A DNA stretch of 34,250 bases from Folioceros fuciformis (taxonomy: Eukaryota; Anthocerotophyta; Anthocerotopsida; Anthocerotales), in NCBI GenBank assembly GCA_049999805.1, contig JBNGIO010005257.1, positions 1 to 34,250 of the forward strand. Reading direction: 5' to 3'. This document shows, one piece after another, positions 1 through 11,840 of the stretch. A program made the position numbers and the translations under genes. Positions within the stretch are counted from its first letter, which is position 1; the number at the start of each line of letters is the position of its first letter. The notes under the pieces are model-generated. The model saw only the letters and a list, made by a program, of their open reading frames with translations, did no database searches and was not told where the DNA came from.

Positions 1-1155
1 GTGTGAAGAGAGAGTGCCACCTGTCCTCCTCCCTCTCGCGCCCATCGAGCTCGCTTATCCAGACTTTCCAACAACGCCCATCCCGCCCATCCGATTTCGA
101 TCACATTACGTGCGTATTTCTTGCGATCTCCTCTAAATCTCCGCGGTCTTTTCTCTTCACCGAACATGCTTCGGTGGTCTGGAGTGAGAGTTGTTCCGCT
201 TCGGACAAAACCACCCAAATCCTTTCTAGTCCCGCACGGCACGCTTCTCGGGCCTGTGGGCTGTCACCCAACGAGGACGACAAAGCTGCGTGGTAAGATT
301 CTTTGGACTTGTGGATAACCACTAGGGAGGGAACAGTGCGCTCATCCACCCTGCATGTCCAGACCACAAGTGACGCATTTCCTGCCCTGTTCCTACTCGA
401 GGGCCGGTTATGTACTGTAATCCAACGCCAACGCAATGCAACGAGGGGTTATGAGGTGGCGCTGGGTATCGAGGACACAGACTTCCTCCACGTCGATTCC
501 ACACAGGCTGTGATGGGAAGATGCTTGCGCAGTTGCATGCCTAGGCTGGGACGGGACCATTTATTGCGTATTCAGGTCAAAAAGCTTCGAGAGTGCCAAG
601 TCTTGCTATGCTACATGTGTACAATACCGTGCACACATACAAGAAAATGTAACCTATGTACAAGTGTTTATATGTATGCAGAGGTGTGTGGACGGTCTCG
701 ATTCTCTACAACCTCGAGCCGCCTCACCAGGAATGGCGCAATGCACAAGGCAGGCAACTGTTACTCCCATAGTTAATGCGAGCGCAGCGCGCGCGTCCAA
801 GCTCAAAAGGGCAGAAACGTCTGGTACGCGCTGGAGCCCGGTTCCCACGCCCCCTCCTTGCCAAAAGCTAGAGGACAAGAGAGGGAGACAGCAGAGGTCG
901 GATATTCTAATAGTGCGCACACGACCAACGACGCAAGCTCCATCGTGAACTTTGCGCAAAGGGTGACCGCCGACGGTGGGCTGGCCCTGCCTCTGGCTCG
1001 CGACACTCGCACGCGAGAGCGTCGAAAAACCATATTGTGGGTACGTCGCGGCAGGAGGAGGATACTGGCCCAGGGCGGAGGCTGGTCGCAATTATGGCTG
1101 TGCTGCGCCATCTGCGGCCACGCAGCGGTCCGTCCCGTTCCGTCCCATTATAGGC
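1..1155. other. Unassigned sequence, no supported gene
   Basis: Mixed-composition DNA without a recognisable protein. The longest open frame (303-776, +) has no family resemblance and starts at an unsupported codon. An ATG at 166 opens a short Arg-rich, acid-poor stretch that meets a donor-like GTAAG at 293, so 166-292 could be a first exon for an organelle-targeted protein. I found no acceptor in matching phase before the assembly gap, so I do not call it. Confidence 0.5.
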
Positions 1156-1255
1156 NNNNNNNNNNNNNNNNNNNNNNNNNNNNNNNNNNNNNNNNNNNNN
1201 NNNNNNNNNNNNNNNNNNNNNNNNNNNNNNNNNNNNNNNNNNNNNNNNNNNNNNN
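1156..1255. other. Assembly gap (100 N)
   Basis: Exactly 100 undetermined bases. A round 100 usually marks a scaffold join of unknown true length, so the linkage of the first 1155 bases to the rest depends on scaffolding. Conceptual translations that cross it are meaningless. Confidence 0.99.
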
Positions 1256-3829
1256 AGGTCTGCCCGAATTCGCGCAGGACGCCAGACTGGATCTTGCTGC
1301 CAGGACCGCAAGAAGGGGGCACGGACAGCGCCGCGCCACCCGGGCCCTTTCCTGGGCTTGCTGGTGTTGAACGTTAAGACGTTGTGTCGGTGGTTGCAGC
1401 CGGGGCTGGCGAGGATCCTTATTCTTGCGGTTGGTTGGTGAGACTCCTGTTGCTGCTAGAGGCGGGTGTGTAGCGGTGGATGCGAGACTGTCCTCGCTCT
1501 GGCGCCAGTGTCGGTGCCTGCTCTTCTTGCACGCTGCGCCGCCAGTGTAGCTGGCCACCTTTTCTGCCCGGCCATGGCACTCGACTCTGCCCCGTTGCCA
1601 GCATGCCCGGATGGATTCTTCTTCTCTTCTGCGGTGCTTGTCGCCTAGGTCTTCTCCGGGTGTGAGCTGTCGGAAGATTGTTTGTGAGGCATTTGCTGCG
1701 GTTTGCACATTTTTTGTGCTGTGAAGCGGTGTGAGGACCAAGGTGCAGGTCACTCGTCCCGAAGCTCTCGGGCAAGACAGGTTTTACATATGGAGCTGGA
1801 TTGGTATTGCAAATCAAGATTCGAGTCTAGGCCTCCATCCAAGTGGACATCTTTGAGGCTGTATCTGGTAAGAATTTTGGCCTTTCTTCGACGAGCAAGA
1901 TGTAATATGTTATGATGTGGTTGTGGTTTGCAGTATTATTTCCACAGTCTGGCGTGAGAGGAGAGGCTGTCTTGCTTTGCGAAGTGTGGCATCTGACCAG
2001 CGGAATTCGTTTGCGGCCAGAATGAGTGGGGAGCTGCTTCTTTGAGAGCTGCCGCGGATGATTGCGGCCAGGGTCCACCTAAACTGTCGAGCCGCTCGCC
2101 TGGTTCTCCCAGTCTCCGCTCTCCTACGCTGTATTCGCGGTCTCAATCTGACAGATGCCTCAGTCCATGCTCTTCGGAGGAGCAAACAACTCCCAAGGCA
2201 CATCATTCAGGCTGCTTTGCTTGTGTCCTCCACGCCAACTGCCTAAGTTCCTTGCGTGGAGAAGCCGCTGATGCATAGCCTCCGTTTCAAGTATCTTTCA
2301 AATCGTTTCCTTTGTGAGATGAAGCCAGTTTCGTCGGAGATGGAAGTCTGCTTTCTTCCCAGAGGAAGTCGGGGTTTGCAGGGATGGTTGCTGTCACCGG
2401 TGTCATTGGCACGCATATGAAGTTTTGCTGCTCTGTCAGATTCTGTTGATCCGCGGATGCCTCATGAGTCGTGGTGATCATAAATGTCTCTCCCCGAGAT
2501 GTTGCTGGAGGGGGCGTGTCATGATGACGGTGGCGGTACACAGTGTGGACTCAGGACTTCATGTTGAAACTTGCGTTTTGGTTTCAGTATGTGTATGTCT
2601 TGTCTGTTTGCACATTGGATGAACGGTGTACAGCCAAAGCAGGTACCTTCTGTTGAGGTTAGGAGAGACTTGGTAGGTGGAAATTGCTTGAAAGATGTGA
2701 AGTGCGTTCTGTGTATGTACTTCCTCTCGGCTCTAAAGACCTCATTTTGTAGTCTCTCACCTTTGGTATTGCAATGAATGCGCTTTCAGGCAGGTGCCGT
2801 TACTTACAACCGGCACTTGCTGCAGTCGTTTCTTGCGTGTGGCCGCTGCCTGCTCGTTTGTTGGCGCATTACTGCCAGCGTCTTCTAGGTTGGAACACAG
2901 GTTTCTTCAGTTTCGGAAGCTCGGTCAATTTTTGCGAATGGTACTCTTGCCATCCATGAATTGACAGTTACACAATACATCCTTTACGTTGCGATTGCTT
3001 TTGAGTGGTAAAGCGCTCGAAGCCGTATCCTGCTTGCCGTGCCTTCAAGGGCCCAGGTATTGAAATTGACAGTCCACCATTGTGAACATCGTTTTCGTCG
3101 TTTTGTGTTGGTTGGCTTTCCATGTGATCCTGACAGCGCCACGAGCCTGTCAGTCTACGAGAGGCTGCCCGAGACTGTAAGGACAGAAGCCTCCCCGTGT
3201 GGTGTCTCTGGATTTACAAACAGTGTTCTTTCGGTAGGGGCAGGGCTCAGAGCCACAAAATCGCGTGCCCACCACGTCACGGGCAGAGCTGAAACGCCAA
3301 AGCGTGAGGGATCCCATGATGTTACGCGCCAGCGGACCGCCGTTTGTTTTGCCATATGCCATCGTGTGGCATTCTGCTTCGTCAGCGCAAAATCAAGTCT
3401 TTGAACAGTGTAATTCCTAATAAGAGAATACTTACGTATGTACATACCTACTGTGCCTAGCCTCCTAGGTAATCTTTTGTACAGGATTTTTTCATCCGAA
3501 GACGAAGAGGTTGTTGGACTGTCGGGTCACTCGCTAAATGTGAGCGCGGTGTGCTGAGCTGCCTTGTCGAGCATATTGATTCGGGATGGAATACAACTGT
3601 CCCCATCACCCTCGTCATGAAAGCACATGTCATTTCTTTGAGCCAAAAGATTTGGTAATATATTGTATATTGCCCCGTTCATACATGGATATTTTTAAAT
3701 CGGGTTGTTGACTCGAGCCCAACCTCACGGTAGCTGATTACTTAGACACATACCTAAATATTTATAGGCATTTACGCTCAACGTTGGTGTTCTGGAAGTT
3801 GGTGTCCCTCCAGGCGTTCACTTGCGACT
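1256..3829. other. Non-coding stretch, no gene seen
   Basis: No family-like translation on either strand. Several donor-like and acceptor-like signals are scattered through it (for example CTG followed by GTAAGAA near 1869, and a GTTTGCAG near 1934), so part of it may be transcribed leader or an lncRNA. A 24-codon mini-ORF with an ideal GCCATGG context starts at 1574. Without transcripts nothing firmer can be said. Confidence 0.5.
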
Positions 3830-5650
3830 GGAGATGGCCACGAATTTCTTGCTGACGTGCAGGCTTTTGCAAACGGACCAGGCTTGAAGACTAGGGCAGC
3901 AGGTGCATGCAGACCTGTTGCCCGCTGACGGTGAGCCTGTTTTTTGCTTCTGTAACTGCGTGGATGCAAACTGCGCGAGAGAGTTCGTAATGATCTTGAA
4001 CTCGTAAAGTGTGGCTTCGGAATGGTTTCACGGACTTGGGCAAAAGGGTTGTGATGACATCGTGCCCTGAGAACAGAGAATAACAGAGCATTCTAGTGTA
4101 CTGTAGTACGGGATGGACGAGGAACCCCCTCGTCTTTCCAGGGTGTGCAAGATGGAGACACCGTTGCACCCTGTAGGATGAAATTTTTGTGACTCCTGTA
4201 AGCATGTGGAAGTGTGGGCATCCTGGCATTAGAGGAAGAGCAGTACCTTGCCATGCGCAGACTAGCAAGCACGGATGCGCGCTGATGCATTTGTCGCTCC
4301 AAGTTTAGTAGATACGTAAACAGCATTTTCAGCCTGGCAGATGGATGAGTGTGACGGACTGGGCCAGAAAGATGTGGTGGCGTGGAATGTCATGATAGCA
4401 CTGTATTTCCATTAGGTCAAGGGTGAGGAGGCCCTCTGTCTGTATACTGTTGGCCAGTGGACGGCACAGCTGTATTAGATGTCGTGCCGCTTGTGGGATC
4501 CTGAAGGCATGTGCAAGTGTGGGCTCGCCAACTGTGGGAGCAAAGGACACAACGTTTTTGCACAAATTGGAGAAGAAAGACATGAAGCAAAGGTGTTTGT
4601 AGCCAGCAGTCTAGTAAGGATGTGTGGCCGCTGAGAGGATGGGCAGAGAAGGTTTGACGGGGTTGGTTGAAAATAGTTGGTGACATGGACTGCTCTACGT
4701 GCAGTGTATTCTTATAAGGGCATGGGCCAGGAATCATGTCTTCTCCACGGTTTTGTGCGAGAAGAACGAACCGGTGTAATCAGTTTATGCGCCTCCTGCA
4801 AAGTTTCGGAGACTGGGAAGCAGTTTCATGCAAAGCAGAGAACAAGGGCATGGATCTGATACGTTTGTAGCCGACATATGTCCAAAGGCTGCCATGGCAG
4901 CTCTCCGCATGTTCACAGAGTGTCTGTCGACGGACTTGGTCAAAATGATATAGTGACATGCATTGCTGCAGTTGCAGGCTAGGATATTCGCTGCAGTCCT
5001 TGGGTCAAGAAGGCCCCTTTTCTCTACAGTGCTTTTCAAGAAGAAGCCCTCTCGACATTCTCAGCTTCAAGAACAAGGGCTTGAAGTTGGCACTCTGATC
5101 TACATGCATGTGAAGTCGGGTATCGTGGTGGACGCAAAGCAGCCGTCTTATCTGTAGCCCAAAAGAGACAATTTGTCCTGGAATGTAAGCTACAGTTGCG
5201 AAAGAGAGAACAGTGGCTACGACTTGGTCCGAGAATGAGAGGAAGGCGTGGCATACAGAGCAAATCAGCATCACATTTATGGGTGTAGCTGTATGCACAC
5301 GCATGTGGAACTTCGAGGCGTATTTGTTCTGAACGCACCCCGTCTTCCGCCCGCATAGTGTGGAAAACAAATAAACACTTATTCAAGGGCTGTCAACTGC
5401 ATGCACGAAGTCTCTGTTCGGAAACGTCTGGGACATGAAAGAGGTCGGTGCTTGCAGGGGGATTGCAAATCCCAAACATGTGTGTCAACTCTACTACCTA
5501 CGCACGCCCCCTTGATGTGCATCTGTTGTGGTCTATCTTTGCAGAGTCTGTGTTTGACAACGATCCTGCTCACGAATCAGCCCTCTCGCAGTCTCTTGGG
5601 TGTTGCGGGGAGAAAAGGATGAGTTCAGTACATATTTATATGTAAATCTG
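3830..5650 (+). pseudogene. Decayed PLS-class PPR gene
   Basis: No long ORF survives, but a run of short frames on the + strand, in the right order and at roughly 35-codon spacing, reads as a PLS pentatricopeptide protein. Anchors: LGQQVHADLL at 3891-3920; ADAFVAPSLVDT followed by a stop at 4281-4319; GQKDVVAWNVMIA at 4362-4400; VASSLVRMCGR, stop, then LVTWTAL at 4599-4697, continuing in the same frame to 4859; FVADI...RMFTECL at 4864-4930; EQGLEVGTLIYMHVKSG near 5065-5125; KRDNLSWN at 5161-5184; ITFMGVAV at 5270-5293. An E-motif remnant is at 5508-5620 (PLDVHLLWSIFAESV, then DPAHESA). Frame changes and in-frame stops separate the anchors. The size (about 1.8 kb) fits an intronless PPR gene of about 600 codons that died by point mutations and small indels. 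It is not visibly closer to the intact PPR at 29.5 kb than to any other PLS protein. Confidence 0.75.
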
Positions 5651-6176
5651 ACCAGCGTTGGGATAGGGCACCGTACGCGTAGCGCAACCACTCGCTGCCG
5701 TCAAGCGAGTCCGCCTCCCTCAGCCACATCCCCTGGATCCGGCGGGTCCCAAATAATGCACCACACGAAGGCTATTGCTTTCGGCTGTTGTTGGATGACC
5801 TTCTAGCCCGGGCAGACGGTCACGCCCACCGGAAGTGGCCTGCCCGGAGCCCGAGGCAATCTATGTCCATGTCCATTTGCAGATTGGGCTCGAATTGAGA
5901 CTCGGACAGGATCGTGTCATGAGGGCCTCTGTGCGCCCTAGGCAAGGGTGTGGCGACGTTGGGATCCTCGTTCGAGAGCAAGTTTGAGCGGGAGGCAATT
6001 CAGCATCAGGTTTGTTTACAACCATGATTAGCTGCTTTGATCACCTTGCATTTCAGCAGACAGGATGGATACGTTTGTTGGGTAGGATCGGGTATTGTGG
6101 AGCTGGGATTGTTGCCCGTGGCATGATTGTGCAGTGCTGAAGCGCTTTCCAGGTGTCTGTCGGCTTCGTCTTTGCC
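5651..6176 (+). promoter_or_regulatory. Leader/promoter region of the PTST-like gene
   Basis: Spacer between the PPR pseudogene and the PTST-like coding region. A pyrimidine-rich acceptor-like site (CGCTTTCCAG) ends at 6152, so the gene may have a spliced 5' leader. An 8-bp inverted repeat (CCGGGCAG at 5808-5815 and CTGCCCGG at 5840-5847) lies in it. No convincing TATA box was identified. Confidence 0.35.
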
Positions 6177-7127
6177 ATGGGGACTTTCAGGATGCTGGAT
6201 GCTGCCAAGGTTTCTGGAGGTGTGGGGTTTGTGGATGAGTTGCGCAGCGGGGGAGGACATCTGGACAGATGCCGGGATGGTTTGTCGCAAACGGGGGTTA
6301 GGGCAGCGCAGCTCACTTGCCGACGAAACGGGGGAAGAGCTGGCATGCATTGTTCCCCGAGTCCTGGCCTTTCCGCTTCGTTGTCATTGCGAAAGCGCCG
6401 TGGTCAATGGACTCAGGGGCAAACAGACGTTGGCTCAAGGCTGCTTGGGGTGTGTTGTGTGCGAGGGAGCTCGGCGCCGGGTGCTTTGGCTTCTGAAATG
6501 TCTACCACTGTGGCTGAAGGCCCGAGAGAGAGCAGAATCGAGGAAAGGACCTCCACTGCTAACACAGTGCCAGATACCCCTCTCGTGGCCCAGTCCAAGT
6601 TGCTTAGAAAGCTCAGTGATGCCAATCTGTGCATCAGGCAACTTCGCAGGGAATTGCAAGCAAGGGATGAGACCATTGCAGATTTTAAAGCTCAGATAGT
6701 GGCACTGGAGCTTGAGCTCAAAGCCTTGGCAAGGTTATCACTCGAAGTTGCTACCGCTGCTGCGGTGCCAGGTACGCGAAAGATCAACGGCCGATATATT
6801 CAATCCCACCTTGCCGTCCGTTTGGAAGAGATCCATAATGGATTGCTTTCACAAATTCGTGAGGTGGAGGTGATTCGTGAAATAGAACTTGTGTGGATGG
6901 GCATGGCTGAATCAGTGCAAGTGATGGGATCTTTCGATGGATGGACCGAGGGGGTGGAGATGTCCCCTCTGGTGACGGGGGCCTACACGAAGTTCGTAGG
7001 GACGCTTAAGTTACCTGTAGGCAGGTACGAAATCAAGTTTTTGGTGGATGGAGAATGGCAGCTATCTCCTGAATTACTTGTCGTAGGAGAGGGTTTGGCT
7101 TGCAATAATCTTCTGGTTGTGGAATAA
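6177..7127 (+). CDS. PTST-like protein: coiled coil plus CBM48 starch-binding domain
   Basis: Single uninterrupted frame, 316 codons from the first ATG. Residues about 140-192 form a heptad-rich coiled coil, and about 234-316 form a CBM48/AMPK-beta-type glycogen-binding domain. The diagnostic segments are VQVMGSFDGW, a YEIKF strand and VDGEWQLSPE, so the expected sugar-stacking Trp residues and the Lys are present. This order matches PROTEIN TARGETING TO STARCH (PTST1), which carries granule-bound starch synthase to starch granules through its coiled coil, so a plastid stroma location is expected (family knowledge). The start at 6177 has an ideal GCCATGG context. A later ATG at 6345 would give 260 residues, nearer the Arabidopsis length, with a Ser/Arg-rich transit-peptide-like N-terminus, so the true start is open. 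An upstream frame extension to 6153 begins with GTG and is not used. The stop lies 303 bp from the convergent DPP III stop. Confidence 0.85.
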   Translation: MGTFRMLDAAKVSGGVGFVDELRSGGGHLDRCRDGLSQTGVRAAQLTCRRNGGRAGMHCSPSPGLSASLSLRKRRGQWTQGQTDVGSRLLGVCCVRGSSAPGALASEMSTTVAEGPRESRIEERTSTANTVPDTPLVAQSKLLRKLSDANLCIRQLRRELQARDETIADFKAQIVALELELKALARLSLEVATAAAVPGTRKINGRYIQSHLAVRLEEIHNGLLSQIREVEVIREIELVWMGMAESVQVMGSFDGWTEGVEMSPLVTGAYTKFVGTLKLPVGRYEIKFLVDGEWQLSPELLVVGEGLACNNLLVVE

Positions 7128-7430
7128 GGAATATAGGAAACTGCCGAAGTTGTCCCCCACATTCGAGGTGAGTCTGCACAGTACAGGGAAATCATGCATA
7201 AAACTGGCTTTTGAAAATTGATTATTTATTTTTAAGTTTGGATTAAATCTTCCTACATCCCTACTGTTCCCGTTGACGCGGTTGGAACTTGGCGGTAGCC
7301 CCCATTCGTTTAGGGTAGATGAGTTTCTATCTTTTCTATAATGAAGTTTCCTTCTGGTTGATTCGTTAGGGTAAGTAAAACTAGCTATACACCGACCTGT
7401 CAGGTCAGCCTCCAAGGTTCACGAGAGGTT

Positions 7431-10400
7431 TCAGCAGATAGCAATCCACGACCGGAACCGGTCCACAAAAGACTCTATAAAGCCTTCACAATTGGCGGTA
7501 TACTCTTTAACTACTACCCCATCCTTGGACTCGAATGTGTTGGCCTGCATACCGCATGGAGCTCAGAAGGTTGCACAAGATACACCCAACTTGGGCGTTT
7601 CTGCAACGACGAAGGTACCTGTAGGAAGAAAGGTCTCGGAGTCTTCCTCCCAATAACAATACTCCTGAATGCGAGCAAATAATCCGGTACCTTCGTGATC
7701 TACACAACACAACAAGACACGCAAAGCCCTTGTGATTGACCAAAACATAGTTTCTCGCCTTCCACCTTCAGTAAATGGAGATCATACCTTGTCGTACAGA
7801 GAATTTCCGCTGTTTACATCAGCAGTGGATTTGTAGACTTGTAACCGTGTCAACAGTTCCGTTATTGCCGGCACACCCACGGATTGTATCTTGTCCCGCT
7901 CGATCAGGATCAAAGCGTCATCATCTCCAAGCTTGTGGAGTTGTAGAAAGGGAGTACCTCTGTTCCCGGTAGACACCTGCTGCTTTACCAGCTCCTGTGC
8001 CGATGCTGCGAGCAGAACCTGGAGGATAGCGAACCTTGCCTGCAAAACGTCTGCTCTGTCAAAAATCCACTTCAGAACTAAAGCACAGTGCTCACCTACG
8101 ACGCACTCCGTCGAATGCTTCAGATGTTACACAGGTAAAGGGAGAAACATTATTAACGTCTAGAACCGACACCGACCTGCATGTGTGCTTGTCGCCATGT
8201 ACAAGTTTGAGGAGCGTAAAACTCAAGCGCTAACAAACCGGCTCTGATCTGCGCACCAGAGAAGGTGCTTGCAGAGCACAGTCTGGTGATGCACAAAGCG
8301 GAAAACTTCATGAGTATAATTTAAACGCACCATGATCAGCCAGGTTGTGTACATAACTTCTTCGGCGTCTGAGCCCGAATGGCCCAAGATGTTGAGAACC
8401 TGTAGTTGCGATTGTCACCAGGCCAGCTACATCCATGTTTAAGGGCTCGATCATAGCGACCCAAAGCCATCTCATCGGATCCATACCTCCAGATTGGCAG
8501 AGAAGAAAACTCCTACACACTCAGCTCTGCACTCTTCATATGAGGAGCTATTAGGGCCGAACACCGTATCCCACGTTTCTCCAGGACCATAGCACGAAAT
8601 GACTGCCTCGTCTGTGAACGGATGGATTACCTTGCAAGGTGGCGGATATACAATCAGTCACGAATGGTCAAAGACGGGATAATTTTTGTTCTGAAATCAG
8701 ACAATGTCATTGAATCCAAATCGGGCATCGACCAATTCTAGATGCATACTTACTTTCCCATGGTCATAGTTGTACGAACCATCCTGTCGCTTAGAGAAAA
8801 GCTTTCCGGAGCCATGGCCTAATAGTTCATGACAAGCAACCTGAACCAACATTGCATCTGCTTTGCGGCGTTTGAATATTTCCCTGTCCTCCTCTTTCAA
8901 AAACGGTACCTGTCAGTAGACAACTATTACTAACAGAAGTCACGCATTCAAGAGAGAAGTCTGGGGACTAGCAAAAGGACAAGCCTCAGAAAGATCGTGG
9001 CACCGTATTAGTGTCTTCAGAATCCGTGACAAGTAGCACGTTGAAGTACACAATGTTCTTGAAACCAATCGACTGCAACAATTAAAGTTATCATCCTTGG
9101 GGTTAACACCAAATAAGGACTTCGGAGCTCGAAACCTGTTGCAAGAGCTCGATTCGCTACCACCAGCACACCTGTCTGACGTCCGGATAATTTGGGATAT
9201 TCACTCCACCTGGTATACTGCCGTTGGCGAAAACTAGGAGCTGGAAGACGTCACAAGTCAAGAGATCGAAGTACATTGAGATGGCATCAGAAGGCAAAGC
9301 AGGTGGATATAGCACTCACGTTAAGGGCTAAAAATTCAGGCTTGTGCCACTTTTCATTCTCAAAGTCTTGTGGCCAGGGTAATAGCGGAAGAAAGGACTC
9401 GGCTGCGTTTGCAAGGGCTGTAAACCTTCCCGTTTGCTCCTGCATATATAAGCCGCGGGACTAGTTATCATCTTACAGCCGCCGATGCACATTGCAATCC
9501 CTCGTGCAGCTAGTGTGTCAAAGCTGCTGATCACCTCGTTCACAATGGCGACATATCCTTCAAATTCAGCCCTTAGACCAAGAGGATCACGATAAGTCTC
9601 TGTAAACCTGCAGCAAAGTCAATAGACCGATTTGATAAACTAACATACCGCATTATTCCTCCAGATGTTCCACACCAGAAGACTAGATCAGTATCATACA
9701 ATAGGTAGGTTTTAGGTGCAGTCAAAACCCCATGTTGCAATCAACGGGAGATTTTCCGTAAATCCAAAATTTCTGAGCTTCTTTATGGGCATTGATGGAG
9801 CCCGTCTCGAAGGACGTTATGAGACTGCGACAGCACGAGGAAGTTTGTATGTCAGAAACCATCAGGAGTTGTTGGCCTGGCAGGCGCACCTGTTATCCTT
9901 AAGGATGCAGTAATTACTTCAACAATTCGGCTCGCTGGTTATCGTCAGTAGCATAAAGTAAAGCCTCCTTCAGATGTAGTACCACTTCACAGAGGTCGTC
10001 CATGTGATCACCGAATACCAAATGAACGAGAAACTTACCCTGCCCACGTCAGCTTAGGGTTAAATGTCACCAGTATATTAGTTGTTTCACAAAAGCAAGC
10101 AGAAACGAGTGTCGCACAAGATCTATTTGCATCTTCAGCAAAGACAAGAACTGTTTCACACTTAAAGGATTTGGTGTGGGGATCACCTCCTGTTCAAACG
10201 TCTGCGTCGGGTGTTTTATAGATGATGCGATGAGAAGATCGTACTCCGGAAGTCCCTTATCTCCTGACGATGTGGAATGTCTTTTTGTCAAGCGAGTGTT
10301 CCATGCCTCTATCCCTTTCGTCAACATCCAGGCCTGAAGCAGCAAACAAAGCGCATGGTTTATCTGGGGACCAGGCAACGACGCACGCACTGCTCAACAG

Positions 10401-11840
10401 TAAGAGCAGAGAAGAGTAAACGGCGTCCTGTGCCTGGACAGCGTAGACTTCTTCCTCGGTGATGTCCCCCAAGTAGTACATAGTGACGCCCTTGGGTGGA
10501 AGTCCGAGCTGCCTCTCACCTAATCAGTTTCAAGCGAGAATATATTTAGCACCTGGTCCTCATCCTCTCTACAACACTGAAAGCCACGGAAGTTACGACA
10601 TGATGGCAACGTTATACGCGTGTAACCTGGTTCCAGAGAAAAAATCTTTTGCCTGGTTGACTCCCATAGATCAAGTAACCTGCGATTCCTCTCACCATCC
10701 TGTAATTACGATAGGCGAGTCAGCGTTTATGGTGAGTCCACAAGTTTCACCGTGGATCCTTCAGCCGATGCTCCAGGATTTGGCAGCTTACATCCAGTCT
10801 ACAAAGTCTGAGGATCTGGTCAAACTCGTCGTCCGGCAGCCCTGGGATAAATTTGCTGTCTCCAAAAGCGAGGTAGTTACCTGAAAAAAAGCAAGGCCGT
10901 GACAAGGTGCAAGCGTTGATAAGGCAAGCACCAAAGGCTCCTCTTGATCTGGCCAAAAAGTGGTGCTAGAACTTGCCAACTTGCTATTCAAACTGCGAAG
11001 AGGAAAAAGCCTTTCCCAGTGACAGTTCTGGATCACTGATGCCATTGATTAGCTTCATGAAGCGCTGGAAGCGTCAATTGTGGACACAACCGTGCGCACC
11101 GAACAGGCCGGAATCCATAACTTACCCATGTTGGCCAGGAAGCAGGTAGCGTACGCAATGAAGCTCTCCCAAGATTCCTCCTTAACTCCCGCCTCAAGGC
11201 ATGCAGCTTTCAGGTCTGGCGCCCTCCTCTCAGAGAAGGCCAGCAACAGCATCTTAAGTATCCGTGGGCTCTCCTGTCCAGAACATGCGACGGCACGACT
11301 GTCACAACCGAGGACATCAAATCTTTGGTCTGAAACAACTTCGCCTACATTCTGTCACTCAGAGAGCCGGGCCGTCATGCCGGGCATCCTGAGAGCAGTC
11401 ACGGAACATAAAATTCTCAGGCAGTCCACTGACTGTAGCCGCCGCTCTGCAGTCCTCCTCCTCGTCCCTGTGGATAAGCGGATCGATGGCGAGCTTACCT
11501 CGGACAGCTGAGTGGCGCAGATTCGGGAACCAGCCCACGCCGCCCTTGCCAAATGGTGCGAGTAGTACTTCTGCTGCGTCGTCCGCCTGGCCCAGTCCTC
11601 CTTGCAAGAGACGAAGCCGATGTACAGATCGCGGGGAACCACATGGTATTTCCTGACGTCGTCGAAGGGGACGTTGCGATGTCCCGAGAGCAGCAGGGAT
11701 CCCCACCCGGCGGACGGCCTCGAGTTGTCCATGGTTGACAGATTCTCCTCGAGTTCGATCTCCTGCCTCCTCCGCTTTTCCGGAGGACTGTCTCGACCGC
11801 CTACCGCCGACAACCTGGTGCCTCCGGATCCTCCCTCCAT
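7431..11840 (-). CDS. Dipeptidyl peptidase III (zinc metallopeptidase M49), 19 exons
   Basis: Releases N-terminal dipeptides from oligopeptides, in the cytosol. Exons read from the complement, high to low: 11499-11840, 11126-11273, 10792-10880, 10627-10699, 10434-10519, 10160-10333, 9918-10039, 9729-9824, 9535-9607, 9320-9439, 9172-9240, 9004-9072, 8754-8909, 8487-8630, 8331-8399, 8177-8248, 7788-8039, 7619-7699, 7431-7544. Joined they give 782 residues without a stop, colinear with animal DPP III. The zinc motif HELLGH is at residues 514-519 and EECRAE at 571-576. Their spacing equals that of the human enzyme (His450 to Glu508). The WRQAHMQARF segment with the transition-state His is intact. 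The ATG at 11840 has a strong context (AAAAATGG) with an in-frame stop upstream. Residues 1-90 are a charged extension with a KRRR patch. The Nudix domain fused to DPP III in Arabidopsis NUDT3 is absent. Exon 5 appears to end at a GC donor. The animal KEAP1-binding ETGE motif is not present. Confidence 0.93.

Noticed and set aside
5808-5847. 8-bp inverted repeat, possible hairpin or terminator
   Set aside because: Short stem and 24-nt loop in a eukaryotic leader. No supporting context.
6127-6699. 190-codon + frame overlapping the PTST-like gene
   Set aside because: It overlaps the frame that contains the coiled coil and CBM48 and has no recognisable content.
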